Notes under the pieces: model-generated
The model's input: the letters and a program-made list of their open reading frames with translations, nothing else
Databases searched by the model: none
Told to the model about the DNA's origin: nothing
Part shown: piece by piece, positions 8,263 through 17,117 of the stretch
How positions within the stretch are numbered: the stretch's first letter is position 1
Layout of the letters: the number at the start of each line of letters is the position of its first letter
Translations under genes and position numbers: made by a program
DNA from: Lientehia hominis
GTDB lineage: Bacteria > Bacillota > Clostridia > Lachnospirales > Lachnospiraceae
Reading direction: 5' to 3'
DNA: 64,000 bases
Assembly: GCF_021044755.1 (NCBI RefSeq)
Contig: NZ_JAJNOR010000001.1
Location: forward strand, 124,001 to 188,000

Positions 8263-9483
8263 ATGTCCAACGATTACGCTTTTAAAAATACGATACCTGT
8301 AGCACCGCTTAAGCTCTGCGCTCTGGAAAGCTGCCGTTCCTTTGCGGAGAAGGTCAACCGGCATATCGTGACCTTCCGAAAAAACGATACGGAAGAGCTG
8401 CTGAGCCGTAAGGCCAGCATCGAATACCGCGGCTATGACTGCAATTCTTATCTGCTGAACGCTTCCTGCCCCAGATTTGGCACTGGGGAAGGGAAAGGTC
8501 TCATTCACGAATCTGTGAGAGGCACCGATCTTTTCATCATGGTCGATGTGGTCAACTACAGCCTCACTTATACCGTCTGCGGCCACCAGAACTTCATGTC
8601 TCCAGACGACCACTATCAGGATTTAAAACGAATCATCGGCGCATCCATCGCCAACGCCCACCGTGTGAATGTAGTCATGCCTTTCCTGTATGAAGGACGT
8701 CAGCATAAACGCAGCAAACGGGAATCATTGGACTGCGCCTGCGCACTGGAGGAGTTATCCAATATGGGCGTGGCAAATATCATCACCTTTGATGCCCACG
8801 ATCCCAGAGTACAAAATGCTATCCCGCTGCATGGATTTGACAATTTCATGCCGCCTTATCAGTTCATCAAGGCGGTGTTTCAAAAAGACCATGATCTGAT
8901 CATTGACAAGGATCACTTAATGGTCATCAGCCCGGATGAGGGAGCCATGGGGCGCGCCGTATATTTTGCCAACAACCTGGGCGTCAATATGGGGATGTTC
9001 TATAAACGCCGTGATTATTCTACGGTCATCAACGGCAGAAACCCTATCGTAGCCCATGAATTTCTGGGTGCTGATGTGGCGGGAAAGACCGTGATCATCA
9101 TCGATGATATGATCTCCTCGGGTGAAAGCATGCTGGACACTGCCAAGGAGCTGAAGGACCGCCACGCGGACAAGGTAATCATCTGCTGTACCTTCGGTCT
9201 GTTCACAGACGGCTTTGATAAATTCGACGAATTCCACAGCCGCGGCTATTTCGACTACGTGGTCACCACAAACCTGAACTACCGTCCGGACGAACTTTTA
9301 GCTCGCGACTGGTATCTGGAGGCAGATATGTCCAAATTTACCGCTGCCATCATCAACACTATCAACCATGACCAGTCTCTGAACACGATCATCGATCCTA
9401 CCGAAAAGATTCAAAAGCTGATCGCGAAATACAACCGGACCCGTGAAGAACAATTCCGGCAGTTTGAGCTCAACTTTAAATAA
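8263..9483 (+). CDS. prs: Ribose-phosphate pyrophosphokinase (PRPP synthetase), long variant
   Basis: A 406-residue enzyme that makes PRPP from ribose 5-phosphate and ATP for nucleotide, His and Trp synthesis. Visible family features are a flexible-loop-like MPFLYEGRQHKR (139-150), FDAHDPRVQ (176-184) and the PRPP-binding loop VIIIDDMISSGESM (277-290). At 406 residues it is clearly longer than the usual 310-320, with extra sequence at the N-terminus (about 90 residues) and C-terminus; such long, divergent forms occur in Lachnospiraceae. The ATG at 8263 has TGGAGG six bases upstream; an upstream extension to 8197 lacks one. Activity is inferred; allosteric properties cannot be read. Confidence 0.88.
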   Translation: MSNDYAFKNTIPVAPLKLCALESCRSFAEKVNRHIVTFRKNDTEELLSRKASIEYRGYDCNSYLLNASCPRFGTGEGKGLIHESVRGTDLFIMVDVVNYSLTYTVCGHQNFMSPDDHYQDLKRIIGASIANAHRVNVVMPFLYEGRQHKRSKRESLDCACALEELSNMGVANIITFDAHDPRVQNAIPLHGFDNFMPPYQFIKAVFQKDHDLIIDKDHLMVISPDEGAMGRAVYFANNLGVNMGMFYKRRDYSTVINGRNPIVAHEFLGADVAGKTVIIIDDMISSGESMLDTAKELKDRHADKVIICCTFGLFTDGFDKFDEFHSRGYFDYVVTTNLNYRPDELLARDWYLEADMSKFTAAIINTINHDQSLNTIIDPTEKIQKLIAKYNRTREEQFRQFELNFK

Positions 9484-9496
9484 ATACAGTACTTTT

Positions 9497-9537
9497 AAAA
9501 AGGGGCCATATTCCATCAGGGACATGACCTCTTTTTT
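9497..9537. terminator. Bidirectional terminator between prs and the surface-protein gene
   Basis: AAAAAGGGGCCAT (9497-9509) pairs with 9523-9536, with one mismatch and a G-U pair on the plus strand. T runs follow on both strands, so it can serve both convergent genes. Confidence 0.7.
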
Positions 9538-9542
9538 ATGTT

Positions 9543-12500
9543 TTAAATACTCTTCTTTTTCCTGCTGACTGCCAAAAGAGCTGCCGCCGCAGACATAACA
9601 AATATCAGCCATGCCGCATTGGATTCATCTCCAGTCTTTACATTGCCGTTTGAAAGAGTCTTTGTCGCTCCTCCCGCCGTCTTTGTATTCCCACCGGCTG
9701 TTTTAGCAGCGCCTCCCGGCGTCTTTCCGTCATTTTTGGAGTCGCCTCCATTATTCGTTTCATTTCCGTCCTGCTTATTGTCATCCTGTTTATTATCGTC
9801 CTGCTTGTTATCGTCCTTTTTGTCTTCCTCTTCTTGGAAGGCATCGATCTTAGCCTGAACAACGGATACGGCGCTGTAATTCTCCAGATATTTCTCGTCG
9901 TCCTCCAGCACACCGTCATGAAGCCGCCTGATCTCATCTAAAAGGGACTGCAGAGTACCGATGTTATCTTTGTTGATCTCCAGCTGATTTCCCAGCTTAT
10001 TCTGCTCGATCAGCTCATTGATGAGCTTTACCTTTGCAGGGCTTACATAATATTCGTAGCTTTCCAGGTTCATCAGGTCCTTTTTATTCAGTCCCTCTGC
10101 CGCTTTGTCGACCGCATCGATGAGCCCGCGGTTTTCCAAAGTTATGGTCACTCCGGGAAGGGTCTCATTTATGAGAGCGTCCACATCGCTTCTCTGTTTG
10201 ATGACCTGGTCCACACGTGCTTTCGCCGAGGTGAGTCGGGAAAGGTTCGTAATGGCAGATGTGTCATCTCCAAGCGCATTCACTCTCTCTAAAAGTGAAT
10301 AGATTCCATCCTTATCCGTCGTCAGGATATCCGCTTCTGCGGGCAGCTTTTCAATATCCGCCACGATCGCGTCGGTGATCACCTTCCGCTCCAGAATCGG
10401 AATCTGTGCATAGGCCGCTTCCAGAATACTGTAGCCGATGACCCGCTCTTTGTCAGCTTCCTCCATCAATTGGTAACCCTGGTACAGGTTCTCGATCATA
10501 TCCCTGTCGTTCAGGGTGATATCGTCTATCGACGGAATCGCCGCTATCCCGTTATTCATCCGTTCTGCCGGATCCATGGAAGAAATAGCCATGATGTCAA
10601 GAAGCTTCTGATACTGTGTCACCACCGCCTTTTCACTGTCGCTCAGCGCGTCATACCGGGATTTGATCCTTCTTATCTCCGCATCATTGTAAAACTTATA
10701 TTCATTCACTTCCGGCTGACGTTTAATCTGCTGGTCCACATCCGCGCCGGTAATGATTCTGGACGCCAGATCATCCAGACCATATGCATAAAGGTAATTG
10801 GCATCGTTATAATAATAGATCAAACCGTTGCTGCCGATGGTCATGCTCTGGGAACAATACTGACCCACGCCTATGTTTTCCACCTTCTCGTAGATTGGGG
10901 TCGTCTGTCCTACACTGTCCTGAATGATATACATGTTGGAAACCCGGTCGGAAACGGCTCCCTCCGGCGCATAGGGCACCACATAAAGATAGACCTTGTG
11001 GTTATTTGCTTCTGTTGCATATGCGGTGGAAAGTACCGGTGTTCCCTTTGAGGCAATCTCATCAATCCGGTAAATCTCCGTCATGGTATTGGCATCGATA
11101 ACACGGAAGGGTTCGCCGCTGCCGCCGTGTCCGCCGCCGCCGCACACATATAATCTGTCATTATAGATGACTGGAGAGGATTTGATGCCGGCTCCCGCAA
11201 TATCCGATTTGAACCATTTCTCCGATTCTCTGTTAAAGGTGCCGTCCGCGTTCATTTTGATGGAAAGGATCGCGCCGCTGTTCATGGCAAGCGTCACATA
11301 AAGGCGCTGGTTCTTTTCATAATAATTCGGAGTCGACTGTACCTGATATCCGTCCAGCATTAAAGTATCCACTATTTCTCCCGTTTTGGAGTTCACAGCA
11401 AATAGTCTGCCGTCTGTATCGCCGAAATACGCATAATCACCGACGAACTCCGCGCCGCCCCACAAAAAGCCCTGGTTGGAAGTGGGCAGAGCACCTACTG
11501 ACCATTCCGGACTGATATCATAGTCAAGCTTTTCATCCGTTGCGATAAAGGCATAGTAATCTCCTTTTCCGTAAGATGCAAAATAGAAATATCCGTCATG
11601 ATACATGATCGGCGTCTCGATCTGAGCCCCGCTCAATGCAACTGTCTGATAAAGGAACTCCAAGGTATCCGCATTAAATACACGCACACGGGTTTTATTG
11701 TTGTCATCAATGCTCATTGCAAATACTTTTCCATCCGCGCAAGTCACCTGAGGAAGAAGCATCATGCTCTTGGGCACATCATTTTCAGCCTCGATCACAC
11801 CGGTTTCCGGGTTTACCTTCCGGACCTTGTTATCGGACGTGTAGTATACATAGTCATTGTAATATGCAGGCGCACTGACGTGCTGCATCATCGTGTTTCC
11901 GCCCGTTGCCTGGATTTTCCATTTTTCTGTCAGTTCATCTCCGGTCTGAGGCGTCTTCGCATCTGAAATACCCTTTAGATCCTCATTGCCAAGGAACTGA
12001 TTCCAGTTTAAAACATCCTCAGGAGAAGGATTCTCTGTCTTGGCCAGAAGCTGGTTATAATAATGCTCCGCTTCTGTCAGCACATCATAGTTGCTCACCT
12101 TCGGCTTTTCCGATTCCGCCAGTCTGTTATAGGCTTCTCTTGCCGCATCGATCTTAGGTTTACTTAGTCTTAAGGTAACGCCTCCGATAAAGGAAATCAT
12201 GTTCTCCACATATGAAACGTCGCTGTAATCCGCCGCTTTTACCAGGCTTTCCTGGATATTGACTGCCTGTCCCTTTCCGACGCTCAAGCTCTTTTCCAGA
12301 TCCTGATAGCCACTCGCCGTTATCTTATAGGTGTAGCTGCCGGCTGGAAGAGTGTAGACACCGTTCACCGGCGCCATTTCCGCACTGTCGGAATTGAACA
12401 CGGTTACAGAAGCAAACACTGGGTCAGGCTGGAAGGTAACATCGTAAGATTTTGTCACCTTCAGATTATATGCAGTCGACGTCTCCGTGCCACCTGTCGT

Positions 12501-13448
12501 ATCCTTCGCAACAACAGGTATGGTGAACGTATCTTCATCCGGCAGAGCGACTGTTACATTCCCGCCTTCCACATCCGGATCACTGAGAACGCCATTTACT
12601 GTCAGCTGCTGAACATCCCCGTCCGCAGATCTCTGAATCGCCCCAATCGTCATGGAAGTGTCCGATGAAGGAACCACAACTTCGTATTCTGTGGTGCTGT
12701 AATTGAATTTGGGACTCAGAGTGGCAGTGCTCATATCCTGGGTGTATACATTCAGCGCGCTCAAAGCGGGCTTCCAGTTTACGGTTACCTGATACTCCTT
12801 TTCATTCCCATCTGCGTCTGTCAGCTTCAGTGTAAGAACATTTGAGCCGTTCTTCAGCAGGTTGGAAAGTACCACGCCCCGGCTGTTTCCGGCTGTCAAA
12901 ACGACAGAAGACGCCGAATCAGATCCGTAAGGGACATAAGAAGCCTCAATGGTCTGAGCATTCTCCGCATTCACCTTGATATAAAGGTTTCTGTTTGTAT
13001 AACGGTAGACCGTGCAGCCGTATTCCAAGACACTGCTGTCAAATTCTTTGTCCAGTGGAAGTTTGTTGCTCTCGGTAATGCTGGTGCTGTTGCCAAGCAT
13101 CAGACTGGTCAGCTGTGCCAAAGAAACACCGGAGTATAAACTTATCCTTTCCTCAGCCGCTTTCATTGCGGAATTTTCCGCCGCAGTCGTTTCCTCGGAG
13201 GTTTCCGGAATGGTATCCCCGGGAGTACTCTCCGTCTTGGCCTCCGTAGTCTCCTCAATCTTTGTTTCCTCTCCGGCCGTCGTTTCGATTTCCCCCGTCG
13301 AAACAACCGTTTCTTTCGGATCGCCTGAAACAGTTGATGACGCTTCTTCACTGGCAGCCAGCGAATTCATCGGGACTGTGCCGGCCAGGAGAAGAAACGA
13401 CAGCACTAAAGATAGTACTTGTTTTTTGATCTTGCTTATCCTTCTCAT
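9543..13448 (-). CDS. Large cell-wall-anchored surface protein with PQQ-like beta-propeller, under cobalamin riboswitch
   Basis: A 1301-residue secreted protein of modular design. Residues 1-31 are a signal peptide. A Thr/Glu-rich spacer (35-95) leads to two cadherin-like beta-sandwich domains (about 105-330) and a PEGA-like domain (335-400). After a helical segment comes a PQQ-like beta-propeller (about 500-890) with repeated 'P..Y.D.vY..' and 'l.A.d..tG' blade motifs. Helical repeats (900-1190) and a low-complexity stalk with DDNKQ repeats follow. The end is a sortase-type tail: VKTGD, a hydrophobic stretch and a basic RKKK end. VKTGD is not a classical LPXTG. AAGGAG precedes the ATG. The gene stands alone downstream of a cobalamin riboswitch and terminator, so I infer that it is made when corrinoid is scarce and takes part in capture of corrinoid or its carrier at the surface. 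Confidence 0.85.
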   Translation of the reverse strand: MRRISKIKKQVLSLVLSFLLLAGTVPMNSLAASEEASSTVSGDPKETVVSTGEIETTAGEETKIEETTEAKTESTPGDTIPETSEETTAAENSAMKAAEERISLYSGVSLAQLTSLMLGNSTSITESNKLPLDKEFDSSVLEYGCTVYRYTNRNLYIKVNAENAQTIEASYVPYGSDSASSVVLTAGNSRGVVLSNLLKNGSNVLTLKLTDADGNEKEYQVTVNWKPALSALNVYTQDMSTATLSPKFNYSTTEYEVVVPSSDTSMTIGAIQRSADGDVQQLTVNGVLSDPDVEGGNVTVALPDEDTFTIPVVAKDTTGGTETSTAYNLKVTKSYDVTFQPDPVFASVTVFNSDSAEMAPVNGVYTLPAGSYTYKITASGYQDLEKSLSVGKGQAVNIQESLVKAADYSDVSYVENMISFIGGVTLRLSKPKIDAAREAYNRLAESEKPKVSNYDVLTEAEHYYNQLLAKTENPSPEDVLNWNQFLGNEDLKGISDAKTPQTGDELTEKWKIQATGGNTMMQHVSAPAYYNDYVYYTSDNKVRKVNPETGVIEAENDVPKSMMLLPQVTCADGKVFAMSIDDNNKTRVRVFNADTLEFLYQTVALSGAQIETPIMYHDGYFYFASYGKGDYYAFIATDEKLDYDISPEWSVGALPTSNQGFLWGGAEFVGDYAYFGDTDGRLFAVNSKTGEIVDTLMLDGYQVQSTPNYYEKNQRLYVTLAMNSGAILSIKMNADGTFNRESEKWFKSDIAGAGIKSSPVIYNDRLYVCGGGGHGGSGEPFRVIDANTMTEIYRIDEIASKGTPVLSTAYATEANNHKVYLYVVPYAPEGAVSDRVSNMYIIQDSVGQTTPIYEKVENIGVGQYCSQSMTIGSNGLIYYYNDANYLYAYGLDDLASRIITGADVDQQIKRQPEVNEYKFYNDAEIRRIKSRYDALSDSEKAVVTQYQKLLDIMAISSMDPAERMNNGIAAIPSIDDITLNDRDMIENLYQGYQLMEEADKERVIGYSILEAAYAQIPILERKVITDAIVADIEKLPAEADILTTDKDGIYSLLERVNALGDDTSAITNLSRLTSAKARVDQVIKQRSDVDALINETLPGVTITLENRGLIDAVDKAAEGLNKKDLMNLESYEYYVSPAKVKLINELIEQNKLGNQLEINKDNIGTLQSLLDEIRRLHDGVLEDDEKYLENYSAVSVVQAKIDAFQEEEDKKDDNKQDDNKQDDNKQDGNETNNGGDSKNDGKTPGGAAKTAGGNTKTAGGATKTLSNGNVKTGDESNAAWLIFVMSAAAALLAVSRKKKSI
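9768..9812 (-). repeat. Three 15-base tandem repeats in the stalk of the surface protein
   Basis: Units 9768-9782, 9783-9797 and 9798-9812 share the pattern RTCCTGYTTRTTRTC (plus strand). They encode the DDNKQ repeats before the anchor. Being a multiple of three, gain or loss of units would change stalk length without breaking the frame. Confidence 0.8.
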
Positions 13449-13470
13449 CTTTTTCTCCTTCTTTTGGCAG

Positions 13471-13508
13471 AAATTAAAATCCAGATGACCATCCGGTACA
13501 TCTGGATT
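13471..13508 (-). terminator. Riboswitch-controlled terminator before the surface-protein gene
   Basis: Perfect 10-bp stem (13499-13508 with 13478-13487) followed on the minus strand by TTTTAATTT. It lies between the aptamer and the start codon at 13448, as expected for transcription attenuation by cobalamin. Confidence 0.8.
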
Positions 13509-13561
13509 TAAAACAGCTTTAATAAACCCAGACCTTCCCTCCCGAAAAGTCACCCATTGCA

Positions 13562-13692
13562 ATGCCGGCAGGTCTCCTGACTCGAGTTCCCTTTACTGAT
13601 CTGCGTCTTCCCGGTCTCCCAGTGACTTATGCAGACGTTCATCCCTCTTACAGTAGCGGGGGCTGTCCCGGTTTTTCACCGTGTTCCCTATT
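13562..13692 (-). promoter_or_regulatory. Cobalamin riboswitch 1
   Basis: The minus strand contains the B12 box AGTCAGGAGACCTGCC (13582-13567), a full match to the consensus. The upstream core has GGTGAAAAACCGGGA and an ACAGCCCCCGC segment with CTACTGTAAGAGGGATGA. The aptamer is followed by a terminator at 13471-13508. With ligand bound, transcription of the surface-protein gene is expected to stop. Confidence 0.95.
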
Positions 13693-13734
13693 AATGTAAC
13701 ATACAACCGCCATTGCGAATTTCATTTTCTGCTT

Positions 13735-14601
13735 CTATTTATGTTTTCTCACGGGTATATAAATATCCATGCAGGAAGCGTGTTTATCCTTACATCTGGC
13801 ATCGTAATACTCAAAATCATAGCCTTCTTCATCCAGGTCATAGCCGCTGGTCTCTAGCCAATCCTCATATATGTATTTCCAGGTCTCCCGGATGCTCTCC
13901 GCAAAAGCTTTATGCCCCTCTTCCAGGGTCGTGTCCAGCGGTCTTGTCGTAAATACCGCATACTCCGCTGCAGGAATCGTAATCACATCCAATCCTTCCG
14001 GACCAGTCTGATCTGCTTCTAGTTTTTTACCGAAAAAATAGGACAAATTACCCTGAGCATCCGGCTCCTTCAGCCATAAACCAATTTTCACCGTGTTCTC
14101 ATCCATATGTCCATGATGATGTTTTTGTTTCTCCCCGGAGCCTTTCTCCCGAAACCAGTACGCCCCGTCCTGAGCACCGTCAAGCTCTTTTTTATCAGAC
14201 CCACAGCTGTGTCCCAATACACGAATCGGTCCTAACTCTACAAATTTGGGTTCTTCCATTTGTACCCCTCCTATACCGCAGGCCTGCATTTTCAAATATT
14301 CTGTGGGCGTACAACCGAATTTCTTTTTAAATGCCTTTACGAAACCGCTGGGTGTTTCAAATCCCACTTCCAAAGCCGCTTCAAATATACCGGTTCCTTT
14401 TTTCACCTTTTCTGCCGCCAGCTCCAGCCGTTTTTCCCGTATATAAGAGGCTAAAGACATACCGTTTGAAATCTGGAAAATCCGGCAGAAATGATAATAA
14501 GAATAATGATACCGCTTTGCCAGCTCCATAGCTGACAGCTCTGACTCCAGATGGCTGTCAATATAGTCCCGGCATTCTTTCATCATATCTGTGCACCCCA
14601 C
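13735..14601 (-). CDS. AraC-family regulator with C-terminal GyrI-like ligand domain
   Basis: A 288-residue transcription factor. Residues about 5-105 hold two helix-turn-helix motifs of the AraC/XylS type (ELSAMELAKRYHYSYYHFCR and the GFETPSGFVKAFKKKFGCTP signature). Residues about 125-285 form a GyrI-like effector-binding domain, starting at VELGPIRVLGHSC. The family usually senses small hydrophobic molecules. GTG at 14601 is chosen because AGGAGG lies seven bases upstream; an ATG at 14637 has no such site. It lies between the DUF4430 gene and cobalamin riboswitch 1. Because the GyrI fold is related to the SOUL haem-binding fold, a tetrapyrrole ligand is possible, but this is only suggested by position. 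Confidence 0.85.
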   Translation of the reverse strand: MGCTDMMKECRDYIDSHLESELSAMELAKRYHYSYYHFCRIFQISNGMSLASYIREKRLELAAEKVKKGTGIFEAALEVGFETPSGFVKAFKKKFGCTPTEYLKMQACGIGGVQMEEPKFVELGPIRVLGHSCGSDKKELDGAQDGAYWFREKGSGEKQKHHHGHMDENTVKIGLWLKEPDAQGNLSYFFGKKLEADQTGPEGLDVITIPAAEYAVFTTRPLDTTLEEGHKAFAESIRETWKYIYEDWLETSGYDLDEEGYDFEYYDARCKDKHASCMDIYIPVRKHK

Positions 14602-14681
14602 TGCTATTCCTCCTGCACTTTCTTCACTATAGCACATACCTTCTCCGGTTTTCTAATCCGGAATTGCGGTTTCACCGGAAT

Positions 14682-16166
14682 TTACCAGTAATGCCCGCCG
14701 ATATCCCTTCCCAGGTCACAGGTATAGATCCACTGAATGACATCATTGTCTTCCAGAACATATTTTGCACATCCGTAGTTGGGGAACCATCCGTTGACCG
14801 TATACATCCATCCGCTGCCTTCCCCGCAGTCAAATTCATTCAGATGGTTGATGCCTACAATGTAGCCGGCTCCATGTACGCCGTCGTTCCGGAATTCCAG
14901 TTTGATCCCGGTTTCCCTTGTCGTCCGTTTCAGGACGTCAAATACGGTCTCTCCTTCATAAAGCTCCACCTCGGAAGCGGATAAGATCACACCATTGCCG
15001 GGGATATACCCCTCTAAACCTTCTGTCAGCTGATCCATATTGTTCAAAACGGTATCGCAGCGGATTTCTATGATACAGGTACGGGTTATTTCTTCCGGCT
15101 CCGTCGCAGTCTGGGTTGGTGCGGGCTGAGCCGCCGCAGGCTGAGTCGGAGCCGTCTGGGAATTTCCGCCCTGATTCCCAGACGTATTCCCTTCCGTATT
15201 TTCCGCGCCGCCGCCGGAACTGGGATTCCCCCCAGAGACCGTATTTTCTTCGCCCTGCGCGCCAGAGGGAACAGTTCCCTCTTTTGTCTCTTCCTGTGAT
15301 GACGTACTTTCCGACGCCTCGGAACCGCTTTCTCCAGATGTTCCTTTTGAAGCTTCCGATGAATCGGTGCCCTTCGTACCAGTATTCGTATTTCCGTGAT
15401 TTACCAGCTCTTTTTCTTCACCCCGGAGAATAACATAATCCCCGCCCTGTTCCACGTCAAGTTCCAGAGATCCGTCCTTTAGAGAAACCTCCAGCTCCTC
15501 GATTCCCTTTGCTTCTCCGTCATATCTGCAGGCCAGATAATTTTCCTTCTGACTGAAATCTCCTTTCAGAACAAGCGTCGCTTTTCCCGGAAGCTTTCCA
15601 TCGTGACGAAGGGAAAAATTGCAAACTCTCTCCGCCCCATAGCTGTCCGAAATCTGCTGGTACAGATTGGCCGTATATACGCCGTCTTCTTTGATATCCA
15701 GGTTGACAGGAGCCGCCACATCCAGATTGTTTCCTTCAATCCTCCATTCTGCCTGAAGATCCTCGGATACCTCTTCCGTGTGTTCTTTCATCCCTCCCTC
15801 ATCTATAAGGGCCTGAATATCTGCCGCAGAAATGGAATTTTCGTTTTTCGCCTTTTTAAAATCCTCTATATCAGATTTAATTTGTTCCAATGCTTTTTTA
15901 GAATCATCCTCAGAGGCTTTTCTGTCCGCCATCACGGCAGCGGCAGCCTCCACTTTTTCCGAAAATGATTTTACCGTGTATTCCGAATACTGCCCGTTAT
16001 CGTTCCCTTTATCAGCCGTGTTCACAAGCTCCCGCCCGATGGATACCTGTTTGGAAATCTTGCTCTTAATATCCGGGCCTTTAATGGAAAAATGCAGTAC
16101 GATCCCGGCCACGATCACGACAAACAAGATACCCAATATGATTTTTCTCACTTTATTCTCTTTCAT
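14682..16166 (-). CDS. Membrane-tethered DUF4430 (transcobalamin-like C-terminal) protein
   Basis: A 494-residue extracellular protein held by an uncleaved N-terminal membrane helix (about residues 8-26). A coiled or helical segment (40-110) and beta-rich region (120-250) follow. A long Ser/Thr/Gly/Glu/Pro-rich linker (about 255-365) ends in a DUF4430 domain (about 395-494) with the pattern VFDVLKRTTRETGI ... GSGWMYTVNGWFPNYGC. DUF4430 is related to the C-terminal domain of intrinsic factor and transcobalamin, so binding of corrinoid is likely. It is the last gene of the riboswitch-2 operon, 15 bases after the ECF S component. I infer that it delivers corrinoid to that transporter. Confidence 0.85.
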   Translation of the reverse strand: MKENKVRKIILGILFVVIVAGIVLHFSIKGPDIKSKISKQVSIGRELVNTADKGNDNGQYSEYTVKSFSEKVEAAAAVMADRKASEDDSKKALEQIKSDIEDFKKAKNENSISAADIQALIDEGGMKEHTEEVSEDLQAEWRIEGNNLDVAAPVNLDIKEDGVYTANLYQQISDSYGAERVCNFSLRHDGKLPGKATLVLKGDFSQKENYLACRYDGEAKGIEELEVSLKDGSLELDVEQGGDYVILRGEEKELVNHGNTNTGTKGTDSSEASKGTSGESGSEASESTSSQEETKEGTVPSGAQGEENTVSGGNPSSGGGAENTEGNTSGNQGGNSQTAPTQPAAAQPAPTQTATEPEEITRTCIIEIRCDTVLNNMDQLTEGLEGYIPGNGVILSASEVELYEGETVFDVLKRTTRETGIKLEFRNDGVHGAGYIVGINHLNEFDCGEGSGWMYTVNGWFPNYGCAKYVLEDNDVIQWIYTCDLGRDIGGHYW

Positions 16167-16181
16167 ATTTTCTCCTCTCTT

Positions 16182-17117
16182 TCATCGGTAGATTCCATAC
16201 TTGATCTTTACACGTTCTACTTTCCGAATCACCTTTTCTCCAAAAACAAACAGGAAAAAGGCGCTCCCCAGAGCATGGGTGAAATCATATGGGACGCCGG
16301 AAATATATAATATCTTTAAAGACTCCCAGTTTATATCCAGCCCGGAAGCCGAGACATAACTATTGAATACCAGCGCCGAAATATTCATGATACCGCCGTA
16401 AATGATAAAGGTCGTGAGGAACCCATATACGGACAAAGTCAAATCATCCACCGGCATCCGCTTCCTTTGTATCAAATATCCGGCGATCAATCCGACCGCG
16501 CCGAAGACATACAGCCGCCAGCCCATGAAGATACCGTCACCACTTATCCGCCATTCGAGCCAGGCCGCCAAAACAGCAAAAACAACTCCTGTGATTGGTC
16601 CGGCTATCACCTGGAAACTCCGGCTGTTCAATTTATCCAGATCTTTTTTGTTGAACACCACTCCCGCCAAAAACCCGAGAATCCCCCAGCAAAACATCTG
16701 CCATGGGGTCCATGGTCCCTGCCCCAGAAAAAAATTACATACAAACCGCGCCAGCGCTCCCACAAGGAAGCCTGCCTCAGGCCCCAGAGAAATCCCGGAA
16801 ACAATCGCCATGGCGGTCCCCGCCTGGAATGGTATCGTAATATAGCATATCATGTTTCCGAGGGCGGTGAGGGCCGTCATCATAGCCACGAGGACAATCT
16901 CTCTCGCCCTTGGCTTCCTTCCCTCAAACATCATGAAAAAAGGCGCCATGATATAAAAGATGATCAGCAGACTGATAAATAGAAAACTTCTGTCCTCCAG
17001 AAATTCGATCCCAACAAAAATGGTGAGCGGTATCAGGACAAAAATCACAGCTGCTGAGACAAAAATCCGTTTACGCCTTAATTTCAGGAATTGTTTTTCT
17101 GTATATTTCTGCCACAT
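16182..17117 (-). CDS. ECF transporter S component, predicted corrinoid-specific
   Basis: A 311-residue membrane protein with about eight hydrophobic segments. The central part (residues 70-150) has the S-component look: REIVLVAMMTALTALGN, then SGISLGPEAGFLVGALARFV with small-residue helices that contact EcfT. It supplies substrate recognition for the energy-coupling factor importer encoded directly upstream. Its start overlaps the ATPase gene by 34 bases, so stoichiometric translation is likely. Cobalamin as substrate is inferred from the riboswitch and the DUF4430 neighbour; sequence alone does not give it, and cobalt or a corrinoid precursor is possible. Confidence 0.82.
   Translation of the reverse strand: MWQKYTEKQFLKLRRKRIFVSAAVIFVLIPLTIFVGIEFLEDRSFLFISLLIIFYIMAPFFMMFEGRKPRAREIVLVAMMTALTALGNMICYITIPFQAGTAMAIVSGISLGPEAGFLVGALARFVCNFFLGQGPWTPWQMFCWGILGFLAGVVFNKKDLDKLNSRSFQVIAGPITGVVFAVLAAWLEWRISGDGIFMGWRLYVFGAVGLIAGYLIQRKRMPVDDLTLSVYGFLTTFIIYGGIMNISALVFNSYVSASGLDINWESLKILYISGVPYDFTHALGSAFFLFVFGEKVIRKVERVKIKYGIYR

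Noticed and set aside
7431..8285. 284-residue plus-strand open frame
   Set aside because: Antisense to the DUF512 gene and crosses the divergent promoters; shadow frame.
9768..9812. CRISPR-like repeats
   Set aside because: 15-base contiguous units without spacers, in frame in a coding region.
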